Below, piece by piece: positions 25,068-34,573 of a stretch of 64,000 nucleotides of DNA. This stretch comes from CAZYBO01 sp964645205. GTDB lineage: Bacteria; Pseudomonadota; Alphaproteobacteria; Rickettsiales; SXRF01. The first letter of the stretch is position 1, and every line of letters starts with the position of its first letter. The position numbers and the translations under genes were made by a program. The stretch covers positions 27,477 through 91,476 of the forward strand of contig CAZYBO010000008.1 of assembly GCA_964645205.1 (NCBI GenBank), given 5' to 3'. The notes beneath the pieces were generated by a model. It was not told the origin of the DNA. It worked only from the letters and a program-made list of their open reading frames with translations, and searched no databases.

Positions 25068-26227
25068 ACTTTACCCCCGCACTTCCCTACCCCACCCTCG
25101 CCAATGAAAACCTTGTCGATGTGCTGCGGCTGATCCGCACGCTCAATGTCGGCCCCGTTACGTTTTTCCATCTCATCCGGCGGTTCGGCAGCGCGCAGAA
25201 AGCGCTGGCGGCATTGCCGGAGCTTTCGCTGCGCGGTGGCCGCCGCATGCCGCTGGCGCCTTACAGCAAGTCGGAAGCGGAAAAAGAGATCGACACCGTA
25301 CGCAAATTCGGCGCGCAGATGGTGATGTACGGCTCGCCGGAATATCCGAAACTGTTGCAGACGATCAGCGACCCGCCGCCGGTTATCACGGTTTCAGGCC
25401 ACGCGCATCTGTGGGAAAATAAAGATTCCATCGCCATGGTCGGCGCGCGCAACGCCAGCGCGAACAACTGCAATTTCGCGGAGCGCTTAAGCGGCGAGCT
25501 GGGCGAATCGGGGCTTACCATCGTCTCCGGACTCGCGCGCGGCATCGATTCCTATGTGCATAAAGGTTCGCTGAAAACAGGAACCGTGGCCGTCATCGCG
25601 GGCGGTATCGACAATATCTATCCGCCGGAAAACAAGGCGTTGTATCAGCAAATACGCGAGTCCGGCGCGATCATCACTGAGCAGCCTTTCGGCGCCATCC
25701 CGTTCAGCGGCGCGTTCCCCGGCCGCAACCGCATCATCGCCGCCATGAGCTTAGGCACGGTGGTGATGGAGGCCTCGCCGCGCTCCGGCTCGCTGATCAC
25801 CGCACGCTTCGCCGCAGAAAACGGACGCGAAGTGTTCGCCGTGCCCGGCTCGCCGCTCGACCCGCGCGCACGCGGCTGCAACCAACTGTTGCGCGAGGGC
25901 GCTACGATGGTGGAAAGCGCCAGCGACGTGCTGCGCGAAATCACCCGCCTGCGCAACCGCTCCATGCATGAATTGCCGCCGGTTTCCTATACGACCGACG
26001 CGAACGAACGCGAGGCGGACGAATCCGACCTTGCCATTACCCGCCGGAATATCTTCGATAAAATCGGCCTCATACCGGTTTCGATTGACGAATTGATCGA
26101 ACAGTGCGAAACCTCTGCGTCAGTCGTATTAACGGTTGTGCTGGAACTTGAACTGGCAGGAAAACTTCGTCGCGGGTCTGGAAATACCGTGGCGCTTGCC
26201 GTCGATCTCGATCAGGAAGTAGCATAA
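25064..26227 (+). CDS. dprA: DNA-processing protein DprA
   Basis: DprA loads RecA onto incoming single-stranded DNA in natural transformation. The 387-residue protein has an N-terminal helix-hairpin-helix/SAM-like region (about 20-75), the Rossmann-type DprA core (AMVGARNASANNCNFAERL; SGLARGIDSYVHKGSL; FPGRNRIIAAMS) and a C-terminal winged-helix domain (about 320-385). Its start overlaps the plsY stop. plsY-dprA-topA is a common alphaproteobacterial order. No other competence gene is in the window. Confidence 0.95.
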   Translation: MNFTPALPYPTLANENLVDVLRLIRTLNVGPVTFFHLIRRFGSAQKALAALPELSLRGGRRMPLAPYSKSEAEKEIDTVRKFGAQMVMYGSPEYPKLLQTISDPPPVITVSGHAHLWENKDSIAMVGARNASANNCNFAERLSGELGESGLTIVSGLARGIDSYVHKGSLKTGTVAVIAGGIDNIYPPENKALYQQIRESGAIITEQPFGAIPFSGAFPGRNRIIAAMSLGTVVMEASPRSGSLITARFAAENGREVFAVPGSPLDPRARGCNQLLREGATMVESASDVLREITRLRNRSMHELPPVSYTTDANEREADESDLAITRRNIFDKIGLIPVSIDELIEQCETSASVVLTVVLELELAGKLRRGSGNTVALAVDLDQEVA

Positions 26228-26258
26228 TTATCCCACGGGATCATAGAGGATATATAGA

Positions 26259-28802
26259 GTGAATGTAGTCGTCGTCGAATCGCCCGCCAAAGCTAAAACC
26301 ATCAATAAATATCTGGGCAAGGATTATCAGGTATTCGCCTCGTTCGGCCACGTGCGCGACCTGCCGCCCAAAGACGGCTCGGTGCGTCCCGACGAAGATT
26401 TCGCCATCACCTATGAGGTGGACGCGGATGCGAAAAAACACCTCTCCGTCATCGCCAAAGCGGTCAAAGACGCCGACAGCCTCTACCTCGCAACCGATCC
26501 TGACCGCGAAGGGGAAGCGATCTCTTGGCACGTGCTGGAAGCGCTGAAAGCCAGCCGCGCCATCCATAAAAAGCTCATCGTGCACCGCGTCACCTTCGAC
26601 GAAATCACCAAGAAAGCGATTACCGAAGCCTTCTCGAAACCGCGCGAGATCGATATGGATCTGGTCAACGCGCAGCAGGCGCGCCGCGCGCTCGATTACC
26701 TCGTGGGCTTCACCCTGTCGCCGGTTCTGTGGCGCAAGCTGCCGGGCAGCAAATCGGCCGGGCGCGTGCAGTCGGTGGCGTTGCGCCTCGTATGCGAACG
26801 TGACGACGAAATCGAAAAATTCGTCAGCCGCGAATATTGGGATATTAAAGCCGCGCTGGTGTCCGAAGCGAAGAATACGATCAATGCGCGCCTGATCGAA
26901 TATAAGGGTGAGAAGCTCGAAAAATTCTCGATCACCGACGGCAAAACCGCCAACAAAATCGTCGATGAGCTGCGCAAGAAAACCTACGCGGTCGCAACCG
27001 TGGACGCCAAGCAGGTGCGCCGCCACCCCGCGCCGCCGTTTACCACCTCCACCCTGCAGCAGGAAGCCGCGCGCAAATGCGGTTTCGGCGCGAAGAAAAC
27101 CATGCAGATCGCGCAGAAACTCTATGAGGCTGGCGACATCACCTATATGCGTACCGACGGCGTAACCGTCTCAAAAGATGCGATCGACGCGGCGCGGGGC
27201 TATATCGGCAAAACGTTCGGTGACAGTTTTGTGCCCGGCTCGCCGCGCCTCTATAAAGCCAAAACCAAGAACGCGCAGGAAGCGCACGAAGCCATCCGCC
27301 CCACCGACGTGCAGCGTACACCCGAACGCGCCGCCGCCTCGCTCGACGGCGAACAGCTTGCGCTCTACGAACTGATCTGGAAACGCTTAGTGGCCAGCCA
27401 GATGGAAAGCGCCGTATACGACCAGACCACGGTGGACATCACGTCAAATGACAAGCAGGCGACATTGCGCGCCACCGGTTCGGTAGTGAAATTTGAAGGC
27501 TTCCTGAAACTCTATCAGGAAGGCAGCGACGACGATAAGGGCGAAGACGACATGCAGGCGCGCCTGCCCGCGCTCAAGCCGGAAGAAAAGCTGGATGCCA
27601 AGGAAATCACGCCTGAGCAGCACTTCACCGAACCGCCGCCGCGCTATTCGGAAGCAAGCCTCGTCAAGCGCCTCGAAGAACTCGGCATCGGCCGCCCTTC
27701 CACCTATGCATCGATCATTTCGGTGCTGCAGGATCGCGGGTATGTGCGACTGGAGAAAAAACGCTTCATCGCCGAATCGCTGGGACGTTTGGTAAACGCG
27801 TTCCTCGTCAGCTTTTTCGAGCGCTACGTGCAATATGATTTCACCGCCGACTTAGAAAGCAAACTCGACGACGTATCCGCCGGCGAGAGGGAGTGGAAAA
27901 CCGTGCTGCGTGAATTCTGGGACGATTTCATCGTCAAGATCGAAGAAAGCAAAACGCTGAAAGTCACCGACGTGCTCGACGCGCTCGATACGCTGCTGGC
28001 AGGCTATGCGTTCGGCGCAGGCAAAGACGGCAAAGACCCGCGCGCATGCCCCGCCTGCGCTAAAGGCAAGCTCGGCTTGAAGATCGGTCGTTTCGGCCCG
28101 TATATCGCCTGCTCCGCGTATCCTGAGTGCAACCACAAAATGCAGATCGGCGACCATGCGAACGAAAACGCCGAAGGCGGTGCGGAAGGCGGCCTGAAGT
28201 TCCCCAAGGCGCTGGGCAGCGACCCGGTGAGCGCGCAGGACGTATCGCTACGCAAAGGCCCGTATGGTGCGTATGTGCAGATGGGCGACAGCAAAACGCC
28301 CAAGCGTGTGAGCCTGCTCAAAGGCATGAGGGCGGAGGACATCACGCTCGACATCGCACTGGCGCTCTTATCCCTGCCGCGCGAACTCGGGGCGCATCCC
28401 GACACCGGCAAACCGGTGGTCGCTAATAACGGAAAATTCGGTCCTTATCTTGTGCATGACGGCAAGTTCACTTCCCTTCCCGCCAGCGAGGACGTACTCA
28501 CCATCGGCATCAACCGCGCCATCGACGTGATGGCCAACGCGCCCGCCAAAGGCGCGAGCAGCGCCACGCCGCTGCGCGTGCTCGGCGAACACCCCACCGA
28601 CAAAGCGCCGGTCGCATTGTTCAAGGGCAAGTACGGCCCCTACATTAAGCACGGAAAAATCAACGCACCGTTCCCCAAGGGCGGCTCCATCGAGAAATTC
28701 ACGCTGGAGGACGCGCTGCCGTTGCTGGCCGCACGCGCTGAATCCGCGCCAAAGAAACCGGTGCGCAAATCGAAATCGCCCGCACGGAAAAAAGCAGGAT
28801 AA
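26259..28802 (+). CDS. topA: DNA topoisomerase I
   Basis: This 847-residue type IA topoisomerase relaxes negative supercoils. It starts at GTG 26259 with AGGA about 12 bases upstream. The TOPRIM domain opens with VVVESPAKAKTINKYLG and has the acidic DPDREGEAISWHV. The active-site Tyr is Y296 in ITYMRTDGV. The C-terminus has one Cys4 zinc site (CPACAKGK to CSAYPEC, about 595-620) and three to four TopA C-terminal repeats (GPYGAYVQMG, GKFGPYLVHDGK, GKYGPYIKHGK), ending in a Lys-rich tail. Confidence 0.97.
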   Translation: MNVVVVESPAKAKTINKYLGKDYQVFASFGHVRDLPPKDGSVRPDEDFAITYEVDADAKKHLSVIAKAVKDADSLYLATDPDREGEAISWHVLEALKASRAIHKKLIVHRVTFDEITKKAITEAFSKPREIDMDLVNAQQARRALDYLVGFTLSPVLWRKLPGSKSAGRVQSVALRLVCERDDEIEKFVSREYWDIKAALVSEAKNTINARLIEYKGEKLEKFSITDGKTANKIVDELRKKTYAVATVDAKQVRRHPAPPFTTSTLQQEAARKCGFGAKKTMQIAQKLYEAGDITYMRTDGVTVSKDAIDAARGYIGKTFGDSFVPGSPRLYKAKTKNAQEAHEAIRPTDVQRTPERAAASLDGEQLALYELIWKRLVASQMESAVYDQTTVDITSNDKQATLRATGSVVKFEGFLKLYQEGSDDDKGEDDMQARLPALKPEEKLDAKEITPEQHFTEPPPRYSEASLVKRLEELGIGRPSTYASIISVLQDRGYVRLEKKRFIAESLGRLVNAFLVSFFERYVQYDFTADLESKLDDVSAGEREWKTVLREFWDDFIVKIEESKTLKVTDVLDALDTLLAGYAFGAGKDGKDPRACPACAKGKLGLKIGRFGPYIACSAYPECNHKMQIGDHANENAEGGAEGGLKFPKALGSDPVSAQDVSLRKGPYGAYVQMGDSKTPKRVSLLKGMRAEDITLDIALALLSLPRELGAHPDTGKPVVANNGKFGPYLVHDGKFTSLPASEDVLTIGINRAIDVMANAPAKGASSATPLRVLGEHPTDKAPVALFKGKYGPYIKHGKINAPFPKGGSIEKFTLEDALPLLAARAESAPKKPVRKSKSPARKKAG

Positions 28803-28825
28803 GTTTTGACGGAAAGGATCGCCCG

Positions 28826-29122
28826 ATGAGCAAAGCACGTATCTTCCAGCCCGACAAAAACGCCATGCAATCCGGCAAGGCCAAAACCGGCCAGTGGATT
28901 CTGGAATTCGTGCAGGGCACGCCCAATTTCGTGGATAATCTCATGGGCTGGAACGGCATGACCGACACCAATCAGGAAATCCGCCTCACCTTCCCTACCC
29001 CCGATGCCGCCGTTGCGTACGCAAAGCGTGAAGGCATCCCTTACGAAGTCCTGCCGTCCAAGCGACGCAAGACCGTAACCAAAGCCTACGCAGATAATTT
29101 CAAGTCGGATAAGCGACTGTAA
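28826..29122 (+). CDS. NDUFS4-like accessory subunit of respiratory complex I
   Basis: This 98-residue protein is of the ETC complex I NDUFS4/18-kDa family, an accessory subunit shared by mitochondria and alphaproteobacteria. ARIFQPDKNAMQSGKAKTGQW at the start, PNFVDNLMGWNGMTDT in the middle and PDAAVAYAKREGIPYEVLPS are the family blocks. It supports complex I assembly or stability. It follows topA by 23 bases; the nuo operon is not in view. Confidence 0.9.
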   Translation: MSKARIFQPDKNAMQSGKAKTGQWILEFVQGTPNFVDNLMGWNGMTDTNQEIRLTFPTPDAAVAYAKREGIPYEVLPSKRRKTVTKAYADNFKSDKRL

Positions 29123-29163
29123 TACAGCAAACTATTTCCATCGCATTGTCACAATTCCGTAAC

Positions 29164-29192
29164 TTGTTATGGCATGCCAGTTGCGCTACAAT
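29164..29192 (+). promoter_or_regulatory. Candidate sigma-70-type promoter for the DUF2610 gene
   Basis: TTGTTA (29164-29169), a 17-base spacer and TACAAT (29187-29192) precede the 29238 start by 45 bases. Just upstream, TTGTCAC-N4-CCGTAAC (29146-29163) is reminiscent of a Pho-box layout but matches poorly. Confidence 0.5.
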
Positions 29193-29237
29193 GATTTCGT
29201 TGTCTAGCCTATTGAGATTTTAGGAGTATTTTTCATT

Positions 29238-29510
29238 ATGAAACGCTTCACCGTCCCGTGCGATTTCAGCGGCACCAAATACCCGTTCCACGTCTATGTC
29301 GGCGAACCGCACCCGCAGCGCCACCCGTTGCAACATCAGGCATGGTGGCTGTCGGCCATCCGCGGCGGCACGATTCCGCAGGAGGTGATGGACAGTTTCG
29401 AGCGCCTGCACAAGATCGCGCTGGAAAACAACGTTTCGTTCGAAGACCTCTGCGTGTATGCGCTGGGCACGGCCGCAGCGGAAGAAGGCAAGCCGATACA
29501 GGTGCAGTAA
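29238..29510 (+). CDS. DUF2610-family small protein
   Basis: This 90-residue cytoplasmic protein starts FTVPCDFSGTKYPFHVYVGEP and ends with FEDLCVYALGTAA, as in DUF2610 proteins known from Rickettsiales and related alphaproteobacteria. No function is established. AGGAG stands 11 bases before the ATG, after a good promoter. It probably forms a transcription unit with the 770-residue gene starting 18 bases after its stop. Confidence 0.75.
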   Translation: MKRFTVPCDFSGTKYPFHVYVGEPHPQRHPLQHQAWWLSAIRGGTIPQEVMDSFERLHKIALENNVSFEDLCVYALGTAAAEEGKPIQVQ

Positions 29511-29528
29511 GCACATTTCAGGATCGTA

Positions 29529-31841
29529 ATGGCACGTAACCGGAACTCCAACGACAGCAACCGCGACGGCATCGACGATAATTTCGATGGCGCGCCCGGG
29601 AGCAATACGGCCAGCCGTTCCTACAGCGAAACCTATGACAGGCGCGGGGAAACCGAATATACCAACAAGCTGGAAACCGCCAACCAGCTTCAGGAAGCGA
29701 GCCTGCGCGCCGAACTCGCCGAAGCGCTCGAGCAAAACGCGATGCTGGGTGCGCGCAATGTGCATTTTTTCCCCAGCGTCGGCAATTTCGTTATCCCGAA
29801 CGAAAATACATGGGCTGCCCATGTGGAGATCGTCCGCGACAAGGATTGCATGCTGTGCTTCGATCCCAATAAGTTCGTCTATTTCGACAAGATCATCGCC
29901 GATAAGCTCGGCAAGCGCGAACTGTTCGACCCCACACATCCCGATTACGCGAAATATGAAGGGCTGCGCACGAACATCGCCGTGCTGCGTAACGATATTA
30001 TCGGCATCTACCTCAAGGACGGGTCGTTCGATCCGGGCGACGAGCAATATATCCCCAAATTCGCCAGCGTCGCCACCGCGCTGGGCAATGCGCTCGCCAG
30101 CGATACGTGGTTCAAGCGCCCCTTCCTGAAATCCATGAATCTCGATGTCGCTAATGTCGAAGGCGTGGGCGCCGCCGAAATGTACAAGCACCTGCTCGAG
30201 ATACAGGACAAGCCGATCGGCAGGCCGATGCAACCCTTCAAGGATGCATTCAACGCCGCCCTCCATATTCCCGACCACACATGGGGATTGCCGCCGCTGG
30301 AAGAGACCCCGTTCAGCCCCGCAGGGCTTTCCGCGCCACCCCCGCGCAGGCAGGGCAACGGCACAGGTGCGCCGCAACGCGCACGCGCAGGCGACGAGCA
30401 CGGACGCCTTGTCAGCGCCAGCACCGGCCTTGCGCGCACCGCAGGCAAGCTGCACTCACCCGATGCGCTGGAAGCCCCCGTGCGCGAAGCCTCCGTCGAT
30501 GAGGCGCGCAAAATATTGCGCTGGCTGCGCAACCTGCAACATACCGACCGCGACATGGAACGCTGGCTCGATGAAGGCGATCTGCCGGTACAAACCGCAA
30601 AAGCCGAAGCCGTAGCACGGCTGGTAGAAATCTATGCCGGGCAGTTGAAAGAAGCGGCGGCGAAATATCCCGACATTCTGCGTGAAAGCATCATTACCGA
30701 CGCGGGCGGCGCAAGCGGCGCGGCCTCCTTCGCGCTCGCCATGCACAGCCTGAATGCGCTGCCAGACGGTCACCCCGGCATCGCGCATCTGGAAACGCTG
30801 ATGGACGCTATGCCGCCTGCATGGGAACAACGCATCACCCAACCCACCGACCGGCTGCTCGACATGCTGGAAATGGGCATCAGCCGCACGGCAGGCATCG
30901 CCGTGGGCGAAACGACGCCAACCGACCGCCTCGTGCGTGCGGGCGAGCGCACCGCACGCAACGCCTACGCGCTGCGTTCCGTGGATACGATGCAGCCCCC
31001 TGCCCGCGAAGAATCCATCGAGCTGGCGCGCGAAATTCTGCGCAGGCTCAAACATATGGGGTTCGCCGATAAGAACCTTGCGGAACTGATCGACCACGCT
31101 AAGCCGGAAGACAAAGCCGCGCTTGCGGAAAAAGTGGGCGATGCGGTGGAAGCCTACAGCCACCTGATCGCGGAAGCCGCGCAGGAAAATCCGGCCATCG
31201 CACAGGATCAGGCGGTCAAGGACGCAGGCAACGCCGCAGGCCAGTTCGCCCACGCCATCAAGCTGATGGCCGCCAAGGAAATGCCGGGCAGCATCGCAGC
31301 CGCGCAGCAGATTTCCGCCGACGCCGCGCAGATGCCTGAAGAGTGGAAAGGCATGCAGAACCACACGGTCGACCGCCTGCTCAAGAGCATGGAAGGCGGG
31401 CTGGAGAAAGCCGTCGGCGAGTTGGAAACGCAACAACAGCAATCGCAGGAACAGCAGGAAGAAACGCAACAAGCCGCAGATACCGCGTTGCAGGATCAGT
31501 CGCACCGCAGGCGCAGGCGCCGCAGGAGTTCACGCTCCGGTGCGGGCGGAGCCAAGCAGCAGAAACAGCATCTCGACATGACCGCCGACGACGTGATCTT
31601 GAATCAGGGACGTTTCCGCGAGGCGAAAAAAGTCGAAGGACAGGCAGCGTTCCAAGGACTCAAGGCCGAAGACCTCGCCACTGTGAAAGCCCTTGGCGGT
31701 AAACTCAAAGGTATCGGCAAACAAGCCGCCAATACCACCGTTTCCGCCACCGATAAAATCGCGCCCGACGATAAGGGCTTCGCCGCACGCAGCACCGACA
31801 AGGACACCAGGAAAAAAGACGGCCCTACGCTTGGGGCGTAA
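29529..31841 (+). CDS. Large repeat-containing protein of unknown function (770 residues)
   Basis: This soluble-looking protein has no signal peptide and no clear membrane helix. Residues 1-60 are Asn/Asp/Ser/Glu-rich and residues 75-250 form a globular domain (NVHFFPSVGNFVIPNENTW; CMLCFDPNKFVYFDKI). A Pro/Arg-rich linker leads to two related helical repeats of about 135 residues, near 319-455 and 493-630; compare DEARKILRWLRN with ELAREILRRLKH and PTDRLLDMLEMG with TVDRLLKSMEGG. Then comes a Gln-rich stretch and a seven-Arg basic patch (about 656-670), followed by a charged tail. The basic patch hints at nucleic-acid or membrane contact. I do not recognise the family. Codon use looks native. 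It ends overlapping the convergent small gene by 17 bases. Confidence 0.7.
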   Translation: MARNRNSNDSNRDGIDDNFDGAPGSNTASRSYSETYDRRGETEYTNKLETANQLQEASLRAELAEALEQNAMLGARNVHFFPSVGNFVIPNENTWAAHVEIVRDKDCMLCFDPNKFVYFDKIIADKLGKRELFDPTHPDYAKYEGLRTNIAVLRNDIIGIYLKDGSFDPGDEQYIPKFASVATALGNALASDTWFKRPFLKSMNLDVANVEGVGAAEMYKHLLEIQDKPIGRPMQPFKDAFNAALHIPDHTWGLPPLEETPFSPAGLSAPPPRRQGNGTGAPQRARAGDEHGRLVSASTGLARTAGKLHSPDALEAPVREASVDEARKILRWLRNLQHTDRDMERWLDEGDLPVQTAKAEAVARLVEIYAGQLKEAAAKYPDILRESIITDAGGASGAASFALAMHSLNALPDGHPGIAHLETLMDAMPPAWEQRITQPTDRLLDMLEMGISRTAGIAVGETTPTDRLVRAGERTARNAYALRSVDTMQPPAREESIELAREILRRLKHMGFADKNLAELIDHAKPEDKAALAEKVGDAVEAYSHLIAEAAQENPAIAQDQAVKDAGNAAGQFAHAIKLMAAKEMPGSIAAAQQISADAAQMPEEWKGMQNHTVDRLLKSMEGGLEKAVGELETQQQQSQEQQEETQQAADTALQDQSHRRRRRRRSSRSGAGGAKQQKQHLDMTADDVILNQGRFREAKKVEGQAAFQGLKAEDLATVKALGGKLKGIGKQAANTTVSATDKIAPDDKGFAARSTDKDTRKKDGPTLGA

Positions 31842-32133
31842 AGCCGATTTTGCACTCGGGACAGTGTGAAGGAAGCGCGAGCCCCTGCCTGCGCCGTATA
31901 AACAGCTTACAGCCGCAGCGTGGGCATTTTCCCGACAATAGGTGTATCGACGACAGCAGAAATAAAATACCCACCACCACCATAGCGGCAACGTTTTGGT
32001 CATCGCCGGGCAGGGTTCCCACCGCGCCGGACGCCGATACGAACAGCACGGCGATCATGAGTGCGACGAACAGCCTGCGAGCACGCCTCTGCCAGTTTAC
32101 GAGCTTTATATATTCTTCGCCGTTGATATGCAT
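31825..32133 (-). CDS. Small two-helix membrane protein with C-terminal zinc ribbon
   Basis: This 102-residue protein has two membrane helices (about 20-38 and 48-66) followed by a CPRCG/CPEC four-Cys ribbon (about residues 69-96), probably on the cytoplasmic side. No family is recognised. It lies 6 bases downstream of the symporter gene on the same strand, so it may be its operon partner. Its 3' end overlaps the end of the 770-residue gene. Confidence 0.6.
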   Translation of the reverse strand: MHINGEEYIKLVNWQRRARRLFVALMIAVLFVSASGAVGTLPGDDQNVAAMVVVGILFLLSSIHLLSGKCPRCGCKLFIRRRQGLALPSHCPECKIGFTPQA

Positions 32134-32139
32134 GGCCTG

Positions 32140-33438
32140 CTACAGGCTCATGTCCTCATACACCTTCTGGTCGAACGTGCCTTCCGACTTATCCACGATC
32201 ACGGTAATCACCGAATCGCCGGTGATGTTCACCGTGGTGCGCAGCATGTCGAGGATGCGGTCTACGCCAGCGATCAGTGCGATGCCGTCCAGCGGCAGGC
32301 CGACCGAGGTGAGCACCATGCCCATCATAATCAGCGAACCGCCGGGAATGCCGGCTGCGCCGATCGAGCCGAGCGTGGCGGTGAGGATCAGGATGAAGTA
32401 ATGGTGCGTGTCGATGGGGATATGGTAGAGCTGCGAGAAGAACAGCGCGCAGATGCCAAGATAGATCGCCGTGCCGTCCATGTTGATGGAAGCGCCCAGC
32501 GGAAGTACGAACGAGGTGTTGCTTTTGGACACGCCGATACGCTCGTTGACCACACGCATGGCGGTCGAAAGCGTCGCTTTGCTTGAGCTGGTGGAAAACG
32601 CCAGCGCCTGCGGCTCAAGCATTTTCTTGTAGAAGGGCATGGGCGACATGCGGCAGAACACCATCACCATCACGCCAAACAGCAGGTACTGCGTGAACAG
32701 CGCGCCGAACACCACCAGCACCAGCTTCACCAGCAGGAACAGGATGCCAACGCCCTGCGTGCCCACCACCCACGCGATCAGCGCGAATACGCCGTAAGGC
32801 GAGAACTGCACGATCATTTCGATGAGGCGGAACATGGCGAACGCGGCCGCATGGCACAGCTCGATCACCGGCTTGGTTTTCTCGCGGGTTTTATTCAGCG
32901 TAATCGCGAGGAAGATCGCAAACACCACCACTTGCAGAATATGGTCGTTCGCCATCGCGGTGAAAATATTGGTCGGCACGATGTCGATGAGCATCTTGAT
33001 GATGCTGATCGGCTCGGCGGGCTTGGCAGCTCCGGCTGCGCTTCCCACGCGCGATTGCAGTTCGTTGAGGTCAACGCCCACACCCGGCTGGAACACATGC
33101 GCGAACAGCAGGCCGATGCACACGGCGAACGCGCCGGTCATCAGATAGGCGCCCACGGCTTTGACGCCCACGCGCTTGAATGCATCCTGATCCGTCATAT
33201 TGGTGATACCGAAAATCAGCGCGAAGAAAATAAGCGGAACGACCACCATTTTAATCAGGTTGATGAACACCGTGCCCACGGGCTTGATGTAATCGGTGAG
33301 TATGGTCTTGCCGTCCACACCCAGCGGGTTGTCGGCCTGAAGCGGCCCGACGAGGAAGCCGAAGCCGATGCCAAGTGCAAGACCCAGCAATACGCGGAAC
33401 CAGAGTTTCCCAAGCAGGGACTTGAACGAAATAGCCAT
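32140..33438 (-). CDS. Dicarboxylate/amino acid:cation symporter (DAACS, SLC1-like)
   Basis: This 432-residue inner-membrane transporter is of the GltP/DctA family. It has about eight membrane helices plus two re-entrant hairpins. Hallmarks are the serine-rich SSSKATLSTAMRV, the NMDGTAIYLGICALFFSQ helix and the PGGSLIMMGMVLTSVGLPL segment. It moves a C4-dicarboxylate or acidic amino acid with Na+ or H+; the exact substrate cannot be fixed here. AAGGAG precedes the ATG. It lies downstream of a TAXI binding protein gene and may share its transcript. Confidence 0.92.
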   Translation of the reverse strand: MAISFKSLLGKLWFRVLLGLALGIGFGFLVGPLQADNPLGVDGKTILTDYIKPVGTVFINLIKMVVVPLIFFALIFGITNMTDQDAFKRVGVKAVGAYLMTGAFAVCIGLLFAHVFQPGVGVDLNELQSRVGSAAGAAKPAEPISIIKMLIDIVPTNIFTAMANDHILQVVVFAIFLAITLNKTREKTKPVIELCHAAAFAMFRLIEMIVQFSPYGVFALIAWVVGTQGVGILFLLVKLVLVVFGALFTQYLLFGVMVMVFCRMSPMPFYKKMLEPQALAFSTSSSKATLSTAMRVVNERIGVSKSNTSFVLPLGASINMDGTAIYLGICALFFSQLYHIPIDTHHYFILILTATLGSIGAAGIPGGSLIMMGMVLTSVGLPLDGIALIAGVDRILDMLRTTVNITGDSVITVIVDKSEGTFDQKVYEDMSL

Positions 33439-33493
33439 ACTGCTCCTTAAAAAAAGGTCACGAAGAGGAGGCGTTTATAACAAACCGGGAGGC

Positions 33494-34483
33494 TTAGTCA
33501 ACCAAGCCTTTTTCCTTGTAATACCGCGCGGCGCCCGGATGCAACGGCGCAACGTCGGTATCGGACACCATGTGCTTGGCGTCAAGCGTGGCGAACACGG
33601 GATGGAGGGTCTTGAAATTATCGAGATTATCGATGACCGCTTTGACGACGCGGTAGACAACGTCCTCATCGAGATCGGAGGACGCCACGAGCACGGCCTT
33701 CACGCCGAAGGTTTTCGTATCGCGCGCGTTACCCGCATACATGCCGCCGGGAATAACCGACTGCGTGTAGAACGGATGCGCGGCGATCAGCTCTTCGATC
33801 GCAGAACCGCTGACTTCGATCAAACGCGTTTCACATGCGGTTGTCACCTGCTGGATCGCGCCGTTGGGATGCCCGCCCGCATAGATCATAGCGTCGATCT
33901 TGCCACTGCAGAGCGCCTGCGTCTGATCGTTGGATTTCAAATCCACAACCTTGGAGAAGGTTTTATTCGTCCAGCCTTTGCGCTTCATCAACTCTTCCAT
34001 GGTGGCGCGCATGCCCGAGCCCGGAGCGCCGAGATAGACGCGCTTGCCTTTGAGGTCGTCAAAGTTAGCGATCTTTGCATCTTTGCGCGCGACGACGGTA
34101 AACGGTTCCGAGTGGAGGGAGAATACGATGCGAAGTTTTTTATCCGCGCCGACATCGGTAAAAATTTCGCTGCCGTTATATGCGTGGTAGAGCAAATCGG
34201 ACTGCACGATGCCAAGCTCGACTTCGCCCTTGCGCACCGATTCCAGATTGTTGATCGAACCGCCGGTGGATTCCACCGTGCAGCGAATGCCATGTTCCTT
34301 GCGTCCGCGATTGACCAGGCGGCAGATCGCCCCGCCCGCGGGATAGTAGACGCCGGTGACGCCTGCCGTGCCAATGGTGATGATCTTTTCAGCCGCACGT
34401 GCGGAAACCGCGAAAGAAGATTCCCCGGCAATCATCGCAACCGCGATGCCGAAGATTGCAGTGGCTTTGGCGAACATTCTCAT
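33494..34483 (-). CDS. TAXI-family TRAP solute-binding protein, orphan
   Basis: This is a periplasmic binding protein of about 329 residues. The start at 34483 has AAGG upstream at good spacing and gives a signal peptide (MRMFAKATAIFG to SARAAEK); ATGs at 34489 and 34525 are alternatives. TAXI-family blocks include IGTAGVTGVYYPAGGAICRLV, GELGIVQSD-type VELGIVQSDL and GAPGSGMRATMEEL. The C-terminal LHPGAARYYKEKGL is also typical. TRAP systems need a membrane component (usually a fused TAXI-type permease), and none is in the window. Instead a DAACS symporter follows 55 bases downstream. Confidence 0.88.
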   Translation of the reverse strand: MRMFAKATAIFGIAVAMIAGESSFAVSARAAEKIITIGTAGVTGVYYPAGGAICRLVNRGRKEHGIRCTVESTGGSINNLESVRKGEVELGIVQSDLLYHAYNGSEIFTDVGADKKLRIVFSLHSEPFTVVARKDAKIANFDDLKGKRVYLGAPGSGMRATMEELMKRKGWTNKTFSKVVDLKSNDQTQALCSGKIDAMIYAGGHPNGAIQQVTTACETRLIEVSGSAIEELIAAHPFYTQSVIPGGMYAGNARDTKTFGVKAVLVASSDLDEDVVYRVVKAVIDNLDNFKTLHPVFATLDAKHMVSDTDVAPLHPGAARYYKEKGLVD

Positions 34484-34573
34484 AATCATCCCTTGGATAA
34501 GTGAACGGGACGGCCAACTTAGCAAAAGGGAACGTAAAGTACAATAGCCAGATAAGAGGCGGGATTTTAGCGA

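Noticed and set aside
29146..29163. Possible Pho box before the DUF2610 gene (TTGTCAC-N4-CCGTAAC)
   Set aside because: Both half-sites miss consensus positions and a conventional promoter overlaps its end; kept only as a remark.
29220..30455. 411-residue minus-strand open frame opposite the DUF2610 and 770-residue genes
   Set aside because: It spans two plus-strand genes, one with a recognised family and a good promoter and ribosome site.
33439..33493. Terminator between the TAXI gene and the symporter
   Set aside because: No stable stem with a T tract was found on the minus strand, so co-transcription is left open.
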